A DNA stretch of 64,000 nt from JAEXOD01 sp963667875 (GCA_963667875.2 CAXXGC010000002.1:677317-741316), one strand, 5' to 3'. Counted from the stretch's first letter, positions 24,694 through 34,899 are shown. Numbers and translations: made by a program. Notes: a model not told the origin generated them from the sequence alone.

Positions 24694-25728
24694 TTAATTA
24701 CCAAGTATTTCAGCAACAAGCAGCGTAAAAATTGTTTTTTGATCGAGATTTGTCGTTTTTACCGATAGATCCGCGCTTAATAATGCTCGTATTGCTCTGT
24801 TTACTTTTTGTTCGGAACGGAAATAATTAGCCTTTAAACAGCTTTTATAAAAATATTCCGATACATCCGCTTTTAATGCTGCCTCGCGCGGCTGCAAGTC
24901 TTTTTTCATTAATTCTTTACTATGCACAATGGTAATAAAATATTTATTTAATGTAGAAAGCATCATTAAAATATGTGTGCCGTTGTGCAGCAAATTATAA
25001 CCTATTTGTAACGCTTTTTCTTTATTACCAACACCCATTGCGTCAAGAAGATTAAAAATAGTAAATTCGCGTGTGTTTGAAGCAAGACTTTTTATTAAAT
25101 CAAAAGTAATTTCTTTATCACTGCCCAAATAATTATAAAACTTAATTAATTCTTGTTCCAAAAGATTTTTATCTTCGCCAACAATTTCAATTAAAGCAGC
25201 GGCATCATCATTACTAATTGAAGTTTTTTTTATTTTTGCTTCGCGTATAACCCAATTAATTAACTCAACACCTTTTAATTCTCGCGCTTCAAACATCCAG
25301 CCTTCCAATGCCATTGTTTTATAGGGATCGGAAGCTAATGAACTAATTTTATCGTTGTGCGTAATTACCAAAACGGTAAATGGTGAAGGATTACTAATAT
25401 ACTCATTTAATATTTTTTTATCTGCTACATTTTCAAAACTTTTTATTACAATTAATTTTTTTCCGTCACCAAAAGGATAGGTAGAGGCTGAAGAAATAAC
25501 CATACCGATTTCTTGTTTTTTATCAAGTCTTAAAACTTCTTTATCAAAATCGGACGCTACAAATGGTTCAATTGCTTTAATTACATCATCAACTGCTTTT
25601 TCCAAAGCAAATGTATCAGCACCAAATAAAAAATAAACCGGCAAAAAACTCTCTTCGGTTAAATAATCATATATTTTTATTAAATGCTGCGCTTCAGCCT
25701 TTACAGTAGAACTATCCTTTTTTTTCAT
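24694..25728 (-). CDS. holA: DNA polymerase III subunit delta
   Basis: A 344-residue clamp-loader subunit that opens the beta clamp. The N-terminal AAA+-like domain contains LPVYFLFGADTFALEKAVDD, the usual HolA opening. The middle holds VSSASTYPFGDGKKLIVIKS-type strands, and NREFTIFNLLDAMGVGNKEKAL marks the collar domain. As expected for delta, no functional Walker A motif is present. The gene starts 1 bp after the stop of the cyclophilin gene, so the two are in one operon. HolA is expected to be essential. Confidence 0.92.
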   Translation of the reverse strand: MKKKDSSTVKAEAQHLIKIYDYLTEESFLPVYFLFGADTFALEKAVDDVIKAIEPFVASDFDKEVLRLDKKQEIGMVISSASTYPFGDGKKLIVIKSFENVADKKILNEYISNPSPFTVLVITHNDKISSLASDPYKTMALEGWMFEARELKGVELINWVIREAKIKKTSISNDDAAALIEIVGEDKNLLEQELIKFYNYLGSDKEITFDLIKSLASNTREFTIFNLLDAMGVGNKEKALQIGYNLLHNGTHILMMLSTLNKYFITIVHSKELMKKDLQPREAALKADVSEYFYKSCLKANYFRSEQKVNRAIRALLSADLSVKTTNLDQKTIFTLLVAEILGN

Positions 25729-25729
25729 A

Positions 25730-26368
25730 TTAACGTGTTACTTTATTTACTGTAACTTTATTAATAACAACGTCAGTGTAAGGTCTGTTTCTATCGGGTG
25801 TAACTTCTACTTTACCAATAGCCTGAACAACATCAAATCCTTTTATTACTTCCCCAAATATTGAGTGTCTGTCATCCAAATGAGGAGTAGGTACCAAAGT
25901 AATAAAAAATTGGCTGCCGTTTGTATTTGGTCCGCGGTTAGCCATGGAAATTAATCCCGGTCTGTTGTGACGCAGCGAAAAATCGAATTCGTCTTCAAAA
26001 GTTCTGCCGTAAATACTTTGTCCGCCGGCTCCTGTTCCTGTAGGATCACCGCCTTGTATCATAAAACCGTCAATCACTCTATGAAATATTACACCATTGT
26101 AATATCCGTTGGTAGCAAGACCAACAAAATTTTTAACTGTTTTAGGTGTAATTTTAGGGAAAAATTCTATTTCAATTGTACCCATGGTTGTTTCAATTTC
26201 CGCAACCAAAGTTTCGTTTTCTTTTAAATCCATTAATGAATCCAATGCTGCCTCGTTTATTGTTAATTTTGTAGTATCTTCTTCTGTTATTTCTTCTTGT
26301 GCTAAAAAAGTATTACAAGTTATAAATAATGCTAACAGTAATATTAAATTAAACGTATTTTTTAACAT
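25730..26368 (-). CDS. cyclophilin-type peptidyl-prolyl cis-trans isomerase, exported
   Basis: A 212-residue protein with a signal peptide (ending NTFLAQ), a short acidic linker and a full cyclophilin domain. Family phrases include VIFHRVIDGFMIQGGDPTGT, LISMANRGPNTNGSQFFITL and HLDDRHSIFGEVIKGFDVV. The catalytic Arg is in FHRV. I place the start at ATG 26368, since GGAG sits 6 bases before it, whereas the ATG at 26380 would use that same GGAG as its own codons. It catalyses proline isomerisation in the periplasm. It is coupled to holA and lies 18 bp after UppP. Confidence 0.92.
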   Translation of the reverse strand: MLKNTFNLILLLALFITCNTFLAQEEITEEDTTKLTINEAALDSLMDLKENETLVAEIETTMGTIEIEFFPKITPKTVKNFVGLATNGYYNGVIFHRVIDGFMIQGGDPTGTGAGGQSIYGRTFEDEFDFSLRHNRPGLISMANRGPNTNGSQFFITLVPTPHLDDRHSIFGEVIKGFDVVQAIGKVEVTPDRNRPYTDVVINKVTVNKVTR

Positions 26369-26386
26369 TAATTTCTCCAAAATAAT

Positions 26387-27235
26387 TTATGGTTTAATTA
26401 AACCCGAATATAAAAAAATTAATATAGTAATACCAATTAAAATTCTGTAAAACACAAATATATATGTGCTGTTTTTCTTTAAAAAATTCAATAAAAATGC
26501 AATTGCTAAATATCCGCTAATTGCAGCGGTGGCGGTTGCAACAAACAACAAAATATAACCCGATTGATCAAGATTTTTTGCTTCGTGATAAAACTCCAAC
26601 AATCCGCTGCCAAATACGGCAGGAATACTTAATAAAAACGAAAATCTTGCTGCAGTTTCACGTTTTAACCCCAAAAACAAACCTGCTGTTAATGTGGTAC
26701 CTGAACGTGATGACCCCGGAATTAAAGCCAATGCCTGCGCAATACCAATTATCAAGGAATCTTTCCATGTAATCTTTTCCATACTGCGGGTCAATTTACT
26801 AAGTTTTTCGGCAGCTGCCAATATAATTCCTAATACAATCAATGAAATTGCAATAACATATAAGCTTTTAGTAAAAGCACCTTCAATAAAATCCTTAAAT
26901 AAAATACCAATAACAAATACAGGAATACTTCCAATTATTATATACCAGCCCATTTTTGAGTTTTCGGATTGGTCTTTAAACGACTTTCGAGAAAGTATAT
27001 TTTCTTTAATAAAACCAAAAGCTATATTAACTAAGTCTTTCCAAAAATAAAGTAAAACAGCAAACAAAGTACCCATTTGAATAACAGCAATAAAAGCCGT
27101 CCACCGTTCAGGATTCTGTTCGGAAACCAATCCCATCAATTTACCTGCCAGCGTTAAATGTCCCGTACTGCTTATTGGTAAAAACTCGGTTAATCCCTGA
27201 ATTATCCCCAAAACAATTGCTTCTAATAAACTCAC
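26387..27235 (-). CDS. uppP: undecaprenyl-diphosphatase (BacA type)
   Basis: A 282-residue integral membrane enzyme that dephosphorylates undecaprenyl pyrophosphate to recycle the lipid carrier for peptidoglycan. Both active-site motifs are clear: GLTEFLPISSTGHL near the N-terminus and IPGSSRSGTT in the middle. About eight membrane segments are present. The start is a GTG at 27235 preceded by GGAG with good spacing. It sits 9 bp after a beta-barrel gene and upstream of cyclophilin and holA, a housekeeping gene cluster. Confidence 0.95.
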   Translation of the reverse strand: MSLLEAIVLGIIQGLTEFLPISSTGHLTLAGKLMGLVSEQNPERWTAFIAVIQMGTLFAVLLYFWKDLVNIAFGFIKENILSRKSFKDQSENSKMGWYIIIGSIPVFVIGILFKDFIEGAFTKSLYVIAISLIVLGIILAAAEKLSKLTRSMEKITWKDSLIIGIAQALALIPGSSRSGTTLTAGLFLGLKRETAARFSFLLSIPAVFGSGLLEFYHEAKNLDQSGYILLFVATATAAISGYLAIAFLLNFLKKNSTYIFVFYRILIGITILIFLYSGLIKP

Positions 27236-27243
27236 TTTAACTC

Positions 27244-27885
27244 CTATAATTTATAAGATATACCTAATTTTATTGCAAATGAAACAGAATTTAAGTTTAA
27301 ATTTTCATTTAAAACTTTATTAATTAATATATGATCCCCTTCCGGTTCGCCGGCTAAATCATAACGCAAATCTAATCCAATATTAGCATACATATTGCCG
27401 CTTAACAAAGTATTTCCTTCTGCACGTAATAAAAACCCATAACCGGTTGTAGTGTAATTTGTTGAATTTGCATAATAAGGAAGCTTTTCGTCAAGTGAAA
27501 CAAATCGTGGACCAATGCCGGCCCCAAACTTAAATTTATATCCTTCTCCCGGTATTTGATAATAAACAACCACAGATGGTTTATATTGAACATACGAAAT
27601 ATCGTAAGTACCCACATAAGATGCTGTGTTAAAGGAAAATATCAAATTCGAATAATCAAGGCCCAATTCAATTGAAGGTGACAATTCATAATCAAATTCG
27701 CCATAAAACTCAATAGCACTGTTTAACGAGGATAATCGATCGGATTGAAGAGCAAAATTAACATTAACATAATCGGTAAATGTGGGTGAATTAATAAAAT
27801 CAAGCCCCATACCCGCAGTAATTTCATATTGCGCTTTTATTGAAATTGAAAAAAAAAGAACAAAAATTAAAATTATTTTTTTCAT
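27244..27885 (-). CDS. outer membrane beta-barrel protein (213 aa)
   Basis: A signal peptide (ending ISIKAQ) and about 195 residues of amphipathic strands with many Tyr, Asn and Ser, finishing in AIKLGISYKL, which is a barrel-closing strand. No known family is recognised. The ATG overlaps the TGA of the upstream flippase-like gene in ATGA, so the two are translated together. It may help place an exported lipid-linked product, but nothing in the sequence shows this. Confidence 0.78.
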   Translation of the reverse strand: MKKIILIFVLFFSISIKAQYEITAGMGLDFINSPTFTDYVNVNFALQSDRLSSLNSAIEFYGEFDYELSPSIELGLDYSNLIFSFNTASYVGTYDISYVQYKPSVVVYYQIPGEGYKFKFGAGIGPRFVSLDEKLPYYANSTNYTTTGYGFLLRAEGNTLLSGNMYANIGLDLRYDLAGEPEGDHILINKVLNENLNLNSVSFAIKLGISYKL

Positions 27886-28874
27886 TTTTCTTCCGAATCA
27901 AGTTTAAAGACACTTAAAAAGTTTTCGCTGTTAGCTCCTCTTTTCTTTTGCAGTTTATTTATTAAAATAATAAAAAATAAAGCAAATGATAAAAAAACCA
28001 CATAAGAAATAAAATGAGTTAATATTGCATATGCAGCGGCTGATTCCAAATCATAACTAAACAATTCCACCAACACAAATATTGATATTGCATGGTACGA
28101 ACCTGTACCCCCCGGTGTAGGTATTATTACACCAAAAGAAGTTATTGTTGATATTACCCACGCCATACCAAAAGTTATCAAGTGGGTTTTATCAAATCTA
28201 AACATATATAAACCAGTATAAGTAGTCAACGCATAAATTGTAATAATTACCGCTGAAATTAAACAAGTAAATACCCAGTTTTTAGTTCCTTTAATACTTG
28301 AAAAACCATCAAGTAATGTATGAAAAATTTTATTTATTCTTTCTGCTAATTTGGGCGAAAAATTTAATATTTTTTTTATTACCAAATCCGAAAACGCTTT
28401 TTTCCAAATCAAAAACAATATAATAAAAATTATTAACCCTGCCGAAAGTATTGAAGCTGCATATAATGTGGATTTTAGCCAAACCACTTCTTTAAATAAA
28501 TCGCCGCTATATACATAAATGCTTATTATTACGGCAATAATTAACATTATTACATCAATAATTCTTTCAACTATTATTGTCCCAAGCATCGATGACCTTG
28601 AAAGCCCTTCCCATTTACCAAGAAATAAACCCCTGTAAACTTCGCCTAAACGCGGAATAATGCAATTAACACCATATCCAATCATTGTTGCGCCAAACAA
28701 ATTAGTAATTTTTGCGTCCGGTTTCATGGAATTAATCATAAATTTCCAACGAATTGATCGGAGGAAGTGTGAACTTATAAACAGCAACACAAAAAGTATT
28801 ATATACACAATATTTGCTGAGTATATCAACTGAAGTGACTTTTTTATATTTATTCCGCTAAATGCAAAATACAA
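27882..28874 (-). CDS. lysylphosphatidylglycerol synthase TM-region/flippase-like membrane protein
   Basis: At least 330 residues with eight or more membrane helices, of the UPF0104/LPG-synthase-TM family. Diagnostic phrases are FLRSIRWKFMI, IPRLGEVYRGLFLGKWEGL, TIIVERIIDVIMLII and PTPGGTGSYH. Such proteins move or modify lipids in the inner membrane. The nearest allowed start is TTG 28874, but the same frame stays open and family-like for about 21 more codons up to about 28937 (KKTVGYILPFILTIVF). No ATG, GTG or TTG occurs there, so the true start may be an ATT. It is coupled to the downstream barrel gene. Confidence 0.82.
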   Translation of the reverse strand: MYFAFSGINIKKSLQLIYSANIVYIILFVLLFISSHFLRSIRWKFMINSMKPDAKITNLFGATMIGYGVNCIIPRLGEVYRGLFLGKWEGLSRSSMLGTIIVERIIDVIMLIIAVIISIYVYSGDLFKEVVWLKSTLYAASILSAGLIIFIILFLIWKKAFSDLVIKKILNFSPKLAERINKIFHTLLDGFSSIKGTKNWVFTCLISAVIITIYALTTYTGLYMFRFDKTHLITFGMAWVISTITSFGVIIPTPGGTGSYHAISIFVLVELFSYDLESAAAYAILTHFISYVVFLSFALFFIILINKLQKKRGANSENFLSVFKLDSEEK

Positions 28875-29173
28875 AAATACAATTGTTAATATAAAAGGCA
28901 GGATATATCCGACTGTTTTTTTTACACTTATCTTAATATTATTATTCCATTTTCAATTGCATAAATATATAGTTAGTAAAAATACAAAAAAAAATAATAT
29001 TCTTTAACAATGTTTACAAATATTTTACATTCTTGTTTCAATAAAATAATTATTTTTGATCCATTTTTCCTTTTTTGCAAATTTTATTTATTCTAAAAAA
29101 TTAGTATTTTACTTTGTTCTTTATCATAATAAATTATGGGAAATGTTATCAAAATTATTCAAGGAAATTTGAA

Positions 29174-32100
29174 ATGGAAATAATGGAAAACCGGAATAAT
29201 GACTTTGTTATTATTTTGACCAAAGATTATAATTTTTTTTCTTTAAATGATTTTGCATTAAAAAACCTGGGATTTAACGAAAGCGAAGTGATCGGTTCAA
29301 ATATCAGTTTAATCTTTTCAAAAAACAGCAATTTTGAATTAATTAAACAATCGCTATTTATTAAAAACAGTCCTAACGGTATAAATGTTGTTCTTAAATC
29401 CAAATCGGGTCCGTTATATACTAATCTAAAATCGTCAAAAATAAAAATTGAGAATACAGAATATTATGTTTTAACAGCAAAATTACTTTTTGATTTGTTT
29501 TCCGGTGATTATTTGTTGAATAATATTTATCCGGTTGTAGTTGCAAATAAAGGTTTAAATCAAATTATATATATCAATTTGTTGTTTGAGAAAACTTTTT
29601 TATATAATATTGAGGATATTAGCGTTACTGAAGAAGTAAAAATATTAATTAAAAACATCGAATCCGAATCACAAACACTAAAATCCTTTATATTTGAAAA
29701 TAATTCCATGAAAGATAATTTTGGAATTATCAACGATAAAAGCAATAACAGCCATACGGTTTTAATTTCTATACGAAATGAAATGTTTTGTAATGACGAA
29801 ATTATTATTTGTACAATTAAAGATGTTACCGATTATTACGAACATTATACAAATTCAATTAAAGAAAACGAATTATTATTTCAGATTACTAACACCTCTG
29901 ACGAATTAATTTGGGCTGTATCACTTCCTAATTTTCAAACAGTATATTTAAATAATGCTGTTGAAAATATTTTTTGCAGAAAACGTGAAGATTTTTTTAA
30001 TGATAAGGATTTATGGTTTAAGTGTATTCACCAGGATGATATTGAATTTGTAAAAGTTGTTTTAAATAGTATAAAACGAAGCGGTGGGGAAGTTACCTGC
30101 AAACATAGAATTTTAAGACCCGATGGTGATGTCCGATGGATTGAAAATCATATTTCATTTTGGAAAGGAAACAGTGAAAGACCCGATTATATTCACGGAA
30201 TTGCATCAGATATTACCAAAAAAGAAGAAGATGGCAAATTAATTGAAAATCAAGCTGCATTATTAACATCACTTTTGGATTCTTTGCCTGATATTGTTTT
30301 TGCAAAATCTCTTAATGGAATATATTTACGGTGTAATAAAGAATTTGAAAAATTTAATAAAAAAGAGGCATCTGCTATTATTGGAGGGAATGATTTTGAG
30401 TTATTTGGAGAAGAAGCAGCTCAAAAATTTATAGAACAAGATAAAGAAGTAATTGCATCCAGGTTGCCGCAACATTACGAAGAAAGTATTAATACAGCTG
30501 ATGGAGTTAAACATATTTTACTTACCACAAAATCACCTGTTTTTAATAATGACAATAAGATAATTGGAATTATAGGTGTAAGCAGGGATATTACCGAAAA
30601 AAGAATAATAGAAAAGGCTTTATCGGAAAGTGAAACAAAATATAGACTTGTTGTTGATAACCTAAAAGAAGTAGTTTTTAGAACAGATTCGGAAGGACTA
30701 TGGACATTCCTCAATCCGGCATGGGAAGAAATTAGCGGCTTTACAGTTGAAGAAAGTATAAACAAATCATTTTTTAATTATGTTTATCCTGAAGATAGAG
30801 AAAAAAACAAGCTTCTTTTTGCTCCTCTTATCCGCAAAGAGAAACCTTATTGCAGACATGAAATAAGATATCTTACAAAATCGGGTGGTTTTAAATGGAT
30901 TGATGTATTTGCCCGTTTAATAATTGATAATGACGGAAATATTTTTGGCACCGCAGGCACTTTAAGCGATGTGACCAACAGAAAAGACATGGAAGAAAAG
31001 ATTTATAATTTAAATAGCCTCCATTCGTTATTAAATGAAATATCATCTTTATTAATTCAGTCTGCATTTAGTGAAATTTCCGAATCGCTTAACAAATCGC
31101 TTAAAATGCTGGGTGAATATTCCAATGTCGATAGAGTTTACATATTTGAATTTGACTATTCTAATAATACAATGTGCAATACCTATGAATGGTGTGCTAA
31201 AGGTATTGTTCCCGAAATAAATAATCTTCAGAATATTCCCAATGATATTTTGCCAAGATGGTTTGAAAAATTTGGTAATAATGAATATGTGTATATTCCA
31301 AAGGTCTCTGAAATTGAGGATGAATATGCCGGCGAAAAAGAGATACTTGAGCCGCAAGGAATTATCTCATTACTTACAATTCCAATCTTTTATGTAGAAA
31401 AACTTATTGGATTTATCGGTTTCGATTCTGTTGTTAAAGAACGTATTTGGGAAATTGAATATATTACTTTATTAAAATTAGCCGGTGAAATAATATCAGG
31501 GACTTTATACCGAAAGAAATTTGAATCCGAGATTATGGCTTCCAAAGAAGCATTTGAAAAAGCGAACACAGCAAAATCGGAATTTATTGCAAACATGAGC
31601 CACGAGATTCGCAGCCCGATGAATGCTATTCTTGGTTTTAGCGAAATTTTGTTGAATTCGACCGAAAATAATCGTGATAAAAACTATTTATCAACTATTT
31701 TAACAAGCGGAAAAACTTTATTGGCTTTAATTAATGATATTTTAGATTTATCAAAAATCGAATCCGGAAAATTAGAAATTAAAGCCACATCAATTAATCT
31801 TTTTAACCTTTTATCGGAAATTGAACAAATATTTGCTTATAAAGTAAATGAAAAAGGGATTAATTTTTATCTGGAAAATAATTTTGATAAAAACTTAAAT
31901 TTTATGTTGGATGAAATAAGATTAAGACAAATTTTATTTAACTTGGTGGGAAATGCGGTAAAGTTTACCGACAACGGATTTGTAAAAGTAGCTACAGAAT
32001 TTATTTATGATGATTTATCGCTTGATACCGGAACCATTAACATCAGGGTTCAAGACTCGGGCATTGGTATTGAGGAAAAAGACTTTGAGTTGATTTTTGA

Positions 32101-33013
32101 ATCATTCGGTCAAGTTACAAATGGTGAAACAAAAAAATATGGCGGCACCGGATTAGGGTTAGCCATTACAAAACGGCTTATAAAATTGATGAATGGAGAA
32201 ATTTTTGTTATTAGTTCATTTGGTAAAGGAACAATTTTTGTTATTAGCATATTTAACGTAAAAATTTCAAAAACGCATTCCGCGCTTGCCAATTCATTTG
32301 AATGGTCTGATGATTTGATAGATTTTAACAATAATACCGTTTTAGTTGTTGATGATCTGCAAGTAAATAGAGAATTAATTAAATCATATTTATCTTCGTT
32401 TAACGTAAAAGTTTATGAAGCCTCTTCGGGAAAGGAAGGAATAACAAAGGCCGAAGAAATTAAACCCGATATTATTTTAATGGATATTAGGATGCCCGAT
32501 ATTGATGGAACTGTTGCAGCTAACACAATACTCAGCAAACCGGAATTGAAAAACACTCCGATTATTGCTTTTACCGCTTCAGCAAAAAAAGACGAAGAAT
32601 TATTGGCAAATACATGTTACAAGGGTATTTTGCGTAAACCAATTACAAAACTCGCTTTAACTAATGAACTTAAAAAACACTTAATGATTAATGTTCAGCC
32701 AAAAGAAATTATTAAAATCGGAAATAATGAAACATTAAATCCAAGCATTATTGTAAATGCGGATTTTATTAATATTTTTGAAGAAAAATTACTTAACAAT
32801 ATTCATCAATTAAAAGAAATTGTCGATATTAATGAATTGAATTTATTTATTGTTTCTTTTGAAGAATTAACTAAAAAACACGAGATATCAATATTTAACA
32901 GCTTTATAAGTCGTTTAAAATCGGCATTGGAAAGTTATGATTTTGAGGAAATATCAAATATTTTGAGTAATATATTAGTTGTTTTTAAAAAAATTAAAGC
33001 AGAAAATCTTTAA
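29174..33013 (+). CDS. multi-PAS/GAF hybrid sensor histidine kinase
   Basis: A 1279-residue cytoplasmic hybrid kinase with no membrane helix. In order: an N-terminal PAS-like region (about 1-235), a PAS fold-3 type domain (about 255-370, HQDDIEF), two more PAS domains (about 390-625), GAF (about 640-785), HisKA with His810 in SHEIRSP, HATPase, and receiver with Asp1104 in LMDIRMPDIDG. A helical tail of about 100 residues (SFISRLKSALESYDFEEI) resembles a phosphotransfer domain without a visible His. I choose ATG 29174 because AAGGAA precedes it by 7-8 bases. A REC-kinase gene follows 9 bp downstream and is probably a partner. Confidence 0.92.
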   Translation: MEIMENRNNDFVIILTKDYNFFSLNDFALKNLGFNESEVIGSNISLIFSKNSNFELIKQSLFIKNSPNGINVVLKSKSGPLYTNLKSSKIKIENTEYYVLTAKLLFDLFSGDYLLNNIYPVVVANKGLNQIIYINLLFEKTFLYNIEDISVTEEVKILIKNIESESQTLKSFIFENNSMKDNFGIINDKSNNSHTVLISIRNEMFCNDEIIICTIKDVTDYYEHYTNSIKENELLFQITNTSDELIWAVSLPNFQTVYLNNAVENIFCRKREDFFNDKDLWFKCIHQDDIEFVKVVLNSIKRSGGEVTCKHRILRPDGDVRWIENHISFWKGNSERPDYIHGIASDITKKEEDGKLIENQAALLTSLLDSLPDIVFAKSLNGIYLRCNKEFEKFNKKEASAIIGGNDFELFGEEAAQKFIEQDKEVIASRLPQHYEESINTADGVKHILLTTKSPVFNNDNKIIGIIGVSRDITEKRIIEKALSESETKYRLVVDNLKEVVFRTDSEGLWTFLNPAWEEISGFTVEESINKSFFNYVYPEDREKNKLLFAPLIRKEKPYCRHEIRYLTKSGGFKWIDVFARLIIDNDGNIFGTAGTLSDVTNRKDMEEKIYNLNSLHSLLNEISSLLIQSAFSEISESLNKSLKMLGEYSNVDRVYIFEFDYSNNTMCNTYEWCAKGIVPEINNLQNIPNDILPRWFEKFGNNEYVYIPKVSEIEDEYAGEKEILEPQGIISLLTIPIFYVEKLIGFIGFDSVVKERIWEIEYITLLKLAGEIISGTLYRKKFESEIMASKEAFEKANTAKSEFIANMSHEIRSPMNAILGFSEILLNSTENNRDKNYLSTILTSGKTLLALINDILDLSKIESGKLEIKATSINLFNLLSEIEQIFAYKVNEKGINFYLENNFDKNLNFMLDEIRLRQILFNLVGNAVKFTDNGFVKVATEFIYDDLSLDTGTINIRVQDSGIGIEEKDFELIFESFGQVTNGETKKYGGTGLGLAITKRLIKLMNGEIFVISSFGKGTIFVISIFNVKISKTHSALANSFEWSDDLIDFNNNTVLVVDDLQVNRELIKSYLSSFNVKVYEASSGKEGITKAEEIKPDIILMDIRMPDIDGTVAANTILSKPELKNTPIIAFTASAKKDEELLANTCYKGILRKPITKLALTNELKKHLMINVQPKEIIKIGNNETLNPSIIVNADFINIFEEKLLNNIHQLKEIVDINELNLFIVSFEELTKKHEISIFNSFISRLKSALESYDFEEISNILSNILVVFKKIKAENL

Positions 33014-33022
33014 AGGATTAAC

Positions 33023-34264
33023 ATGTTGACTTATGCAGAAAGACAAGAAATGGACGAAATGTCATTTGAATCCATCAAACCTCGAATTTTAGTTGTTGAT
33101 GATAATCCCAAAAATCTTCAGTATGCAACCAAAATATTAATTGAAGCCGGATATGATGTAAGTGTAGCACAAAATGGCACAAATGCTATAAATTATATAC
33201 TAAAATCAAATCCTCCCGATCTAATTTTACTAGATGTTATGATGCCGGGTATTTCCGGTTATGAGGTTTGTGAAAAACTAAAAAGTTTTGATGCCACAAA
33301 AGATATTCCGATAATATTTCTAACCGCAAAATCTGAAACTGAGGATATTGTAAAAGGTTTTGAACTTGGCGGAGTAGATTATATATCTAAACCTTTCCAG
33401 CCAAAAGAAATTTTAGTAAGAATCAAGACACATATTGAATTAATAAGAACAAAAAAACAACTTGAGTATAAAAACAGAATTTTAGATAATTTTAATAAAA
33501 ATTTGGTTGAACAAGTACAAAAAAGAACCAGCGAACTTTCATCCGCTAAAAGTGACATAGAAAAATTCAAAGGAATAAAGTCGGAATTTTTGGCTCAAAT
33601 TTCGCACGAAATAAGAACCCCAATTAATGTTATCATGAATTATCTTAATATAATTCAGATGGATAAGGATACTGATGATAAGGTAAAAGAAGATAACGAA
33701 TTATATTTTGCCATTAATTCAGCTTCAAGAAGGTTGATACGAACAATAGAAATGATAGTTACTATGTCGGAATTGCAGCAAAATATTTATATTATTGAAA
33801 AAAAACCCGTGCTTATTTGCCGCGATATACTGGAACCTTTGGTTGAATCATACAGTCGAGAAGCTCAAAGAAAAGGAATTATTATTGAAATTGAAAACAA
33901 CGCATTTATTCAAAATATATCTGCTGACAAAGATTCTATTATGCAGGTTGTGGATAACATTTTAGATAATGCGGTTAAATATACAAAAACGGGAAGTATA
34001 CGTGTAATTATACAAAATGATACTGAAGACACCTTGAATATTAGTATTAAAGACACCGGAATAGGTATTGCGGATAAATATCTCGAAAACATCTTTAAAC
34101 CATTTACTCAGGAAGATGAAGGGTACTCAAGAAGATTTGAAGGAAATGGTCTTGGTCTTGCAATTTCCAAAAGATTTTGCGATTTAAATGATGTTGAATT
34201 TAATATTGAAACTAAAAAGAATGTCGGAACCACTGTAAGCCTAAAATTTAAACTCGATTTTTAA
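33023..34264 (+). CDS. REC-histidine kinase (response regulator with kinase output)
   Basis: A 413-residue protein. The receiver domain (about 19-135) has its phospho-acceptor Asp in LLDVMMPGISG and Lys in ISKPF. A coiled coil (QVQKRTSELSSAKSD) leads to HisKA with His in ISHEIRTPIN, and an HATPase domain with NILDNAVKYT, DTGIGI and GNGLGLA. Such REC-HK proteins are usually intermediates in a phosphorelay. GGATTAAC precedes the ATG. It lies 9 bp after the large hybrid kinase. Its kinase part closely resembles that of the Cache kinase at 48381-50495 (shared IFKP-TQE--GY-R-FEG-GLGL), so the two are paralogues. Confidence 0.92.
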   Translation: MLTYAERQEMDEMSFESIKPRILVVDDNPKNLQYATKILIEAGYDVSVAQNGTNAINYILKSNPPDLILLDVMMPGISGYEVCEKLKSFDATKDIPIIFLTAKSETEDIVKGFELGGVDYISKPFQPKEILVRIKTHIELIRTKKQLEYKNRILDNFNKNLVEQVQKRTSELSSAKSDIEKFKGIKSEFLAQISHEIRTPINVIMNYLNIIQMDKDTDDKVKEDNELYFAINSASRRLIRTIEMIVTMSELQQNIYIIEKKPVLICRDILEPLVESYSREAQRKGIIIEIENNAFIQNISADKDSIMQVVDNILDNAVKYTKTGSIRVIIQNDTEDTLNISIKDTGIGIADKYLENIFKPFTQEDEGYSRRFEGNGLGLAISKRFCDLNDVEFNIETKKNVGTTVSLKFKLDF

Positions 34265-34279
34265 CACAACCCATATTTA

Positions 34280-34320
34280 AAATAAAAAAGGCTGCTTTTT
34301 ATTCAAAAGCAGCCTAAAAT
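34280..34320. terminator. bidirectional terminator between kinase and beta-barrel genes
   Basis: AGGCTGCTTTT (34289-34299), a 5-base loop and AAAAGCAGCCT (34305-34315) make a perfect 11-bp stem, with A run on one side and T-rich sequence on the other, placed between convergent genes. Confidence 0.85.
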
Positions 34321-34335
34321 TTTGTTACTACTAAA

Positions 34336-34899
34336 TTAGATACCGAATTTTACGCCAGCTCTAATATCTATATAATTTAAGTCTTCTGCAGCAAGTTTAT
34401 ACATAGCTGAAAGATCTAAAATTACTTTTCCCATAGGAATTTCATAACCGGCACCGGCACCAAAACCTAATTTGCTGTCAATACTAGCTGCACTTCCGCC
34501 GCCATCAACAGAAAGACTGAAAGATGTATAACCAACTTCAGCAACACCATAAATAGCAGGAGCAAAATAATATTTTCCACCAGCCATTACAACAACAGCA
34601 CCTAAGGTAGTACTAACTGTAGACGGTTCTAATTCACCTGTTTCATAACTAAATTGTACAGATTTGAGATCGCCACTCCATGAAATATAACCAACACTAA
34701 CATAACCTGACATGTTTGGGCTTAATGACATTTCATATCTTGCAGAAGCGCCAATACCTGTACTATAATCAAATACATCAGCTACATCACCTGATGCCAT
34801 ACCAATGTCAAGACCTGCTCCAAGATAATTTTTTGATTGAGCATTTGTAGAACCAACTACTAACAAAAGAATAAATAAAGTAGCTAATACTTTTTTCAT
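34336..34899 (-). CDS. outer membrane beta-barrel protein (187 aa)
   Basis: A signal peptide (ending GSTNAQ) and a Gly/Ser-rich barrel of about 165 residues ending YIDIRAGVKFGI. Alternating strands such as YVSVGYISWSGD and GVAEVGYTSFSLS are typical of small Bacteroidota porin-family barrels. An excellent ribosome-binding site (GGAG, 7 bases before ATG) suggests high expression. GC content and codon use are slightly higher than the neighbours, as often seen in abundant proteins. Function unknown. Confidence 0.82.
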   Translation of the reverse strand: MKKVLATLFILLLVVGSTNAQSKNYLGAGLDIGMASGDVADVFDYSTGIGASARYEMSLSPNMSGYVSVGYISWSGDLKSVQFSYETGELEPSTVSTTLGAVVVMAGGKYYFAPAIYGVAEVGYTSFSLSVDGGGSAASIDSKLGFGAGAGYEIPMGKVILDLSAMYKLAAEDLNYIDIRAGVKFGI

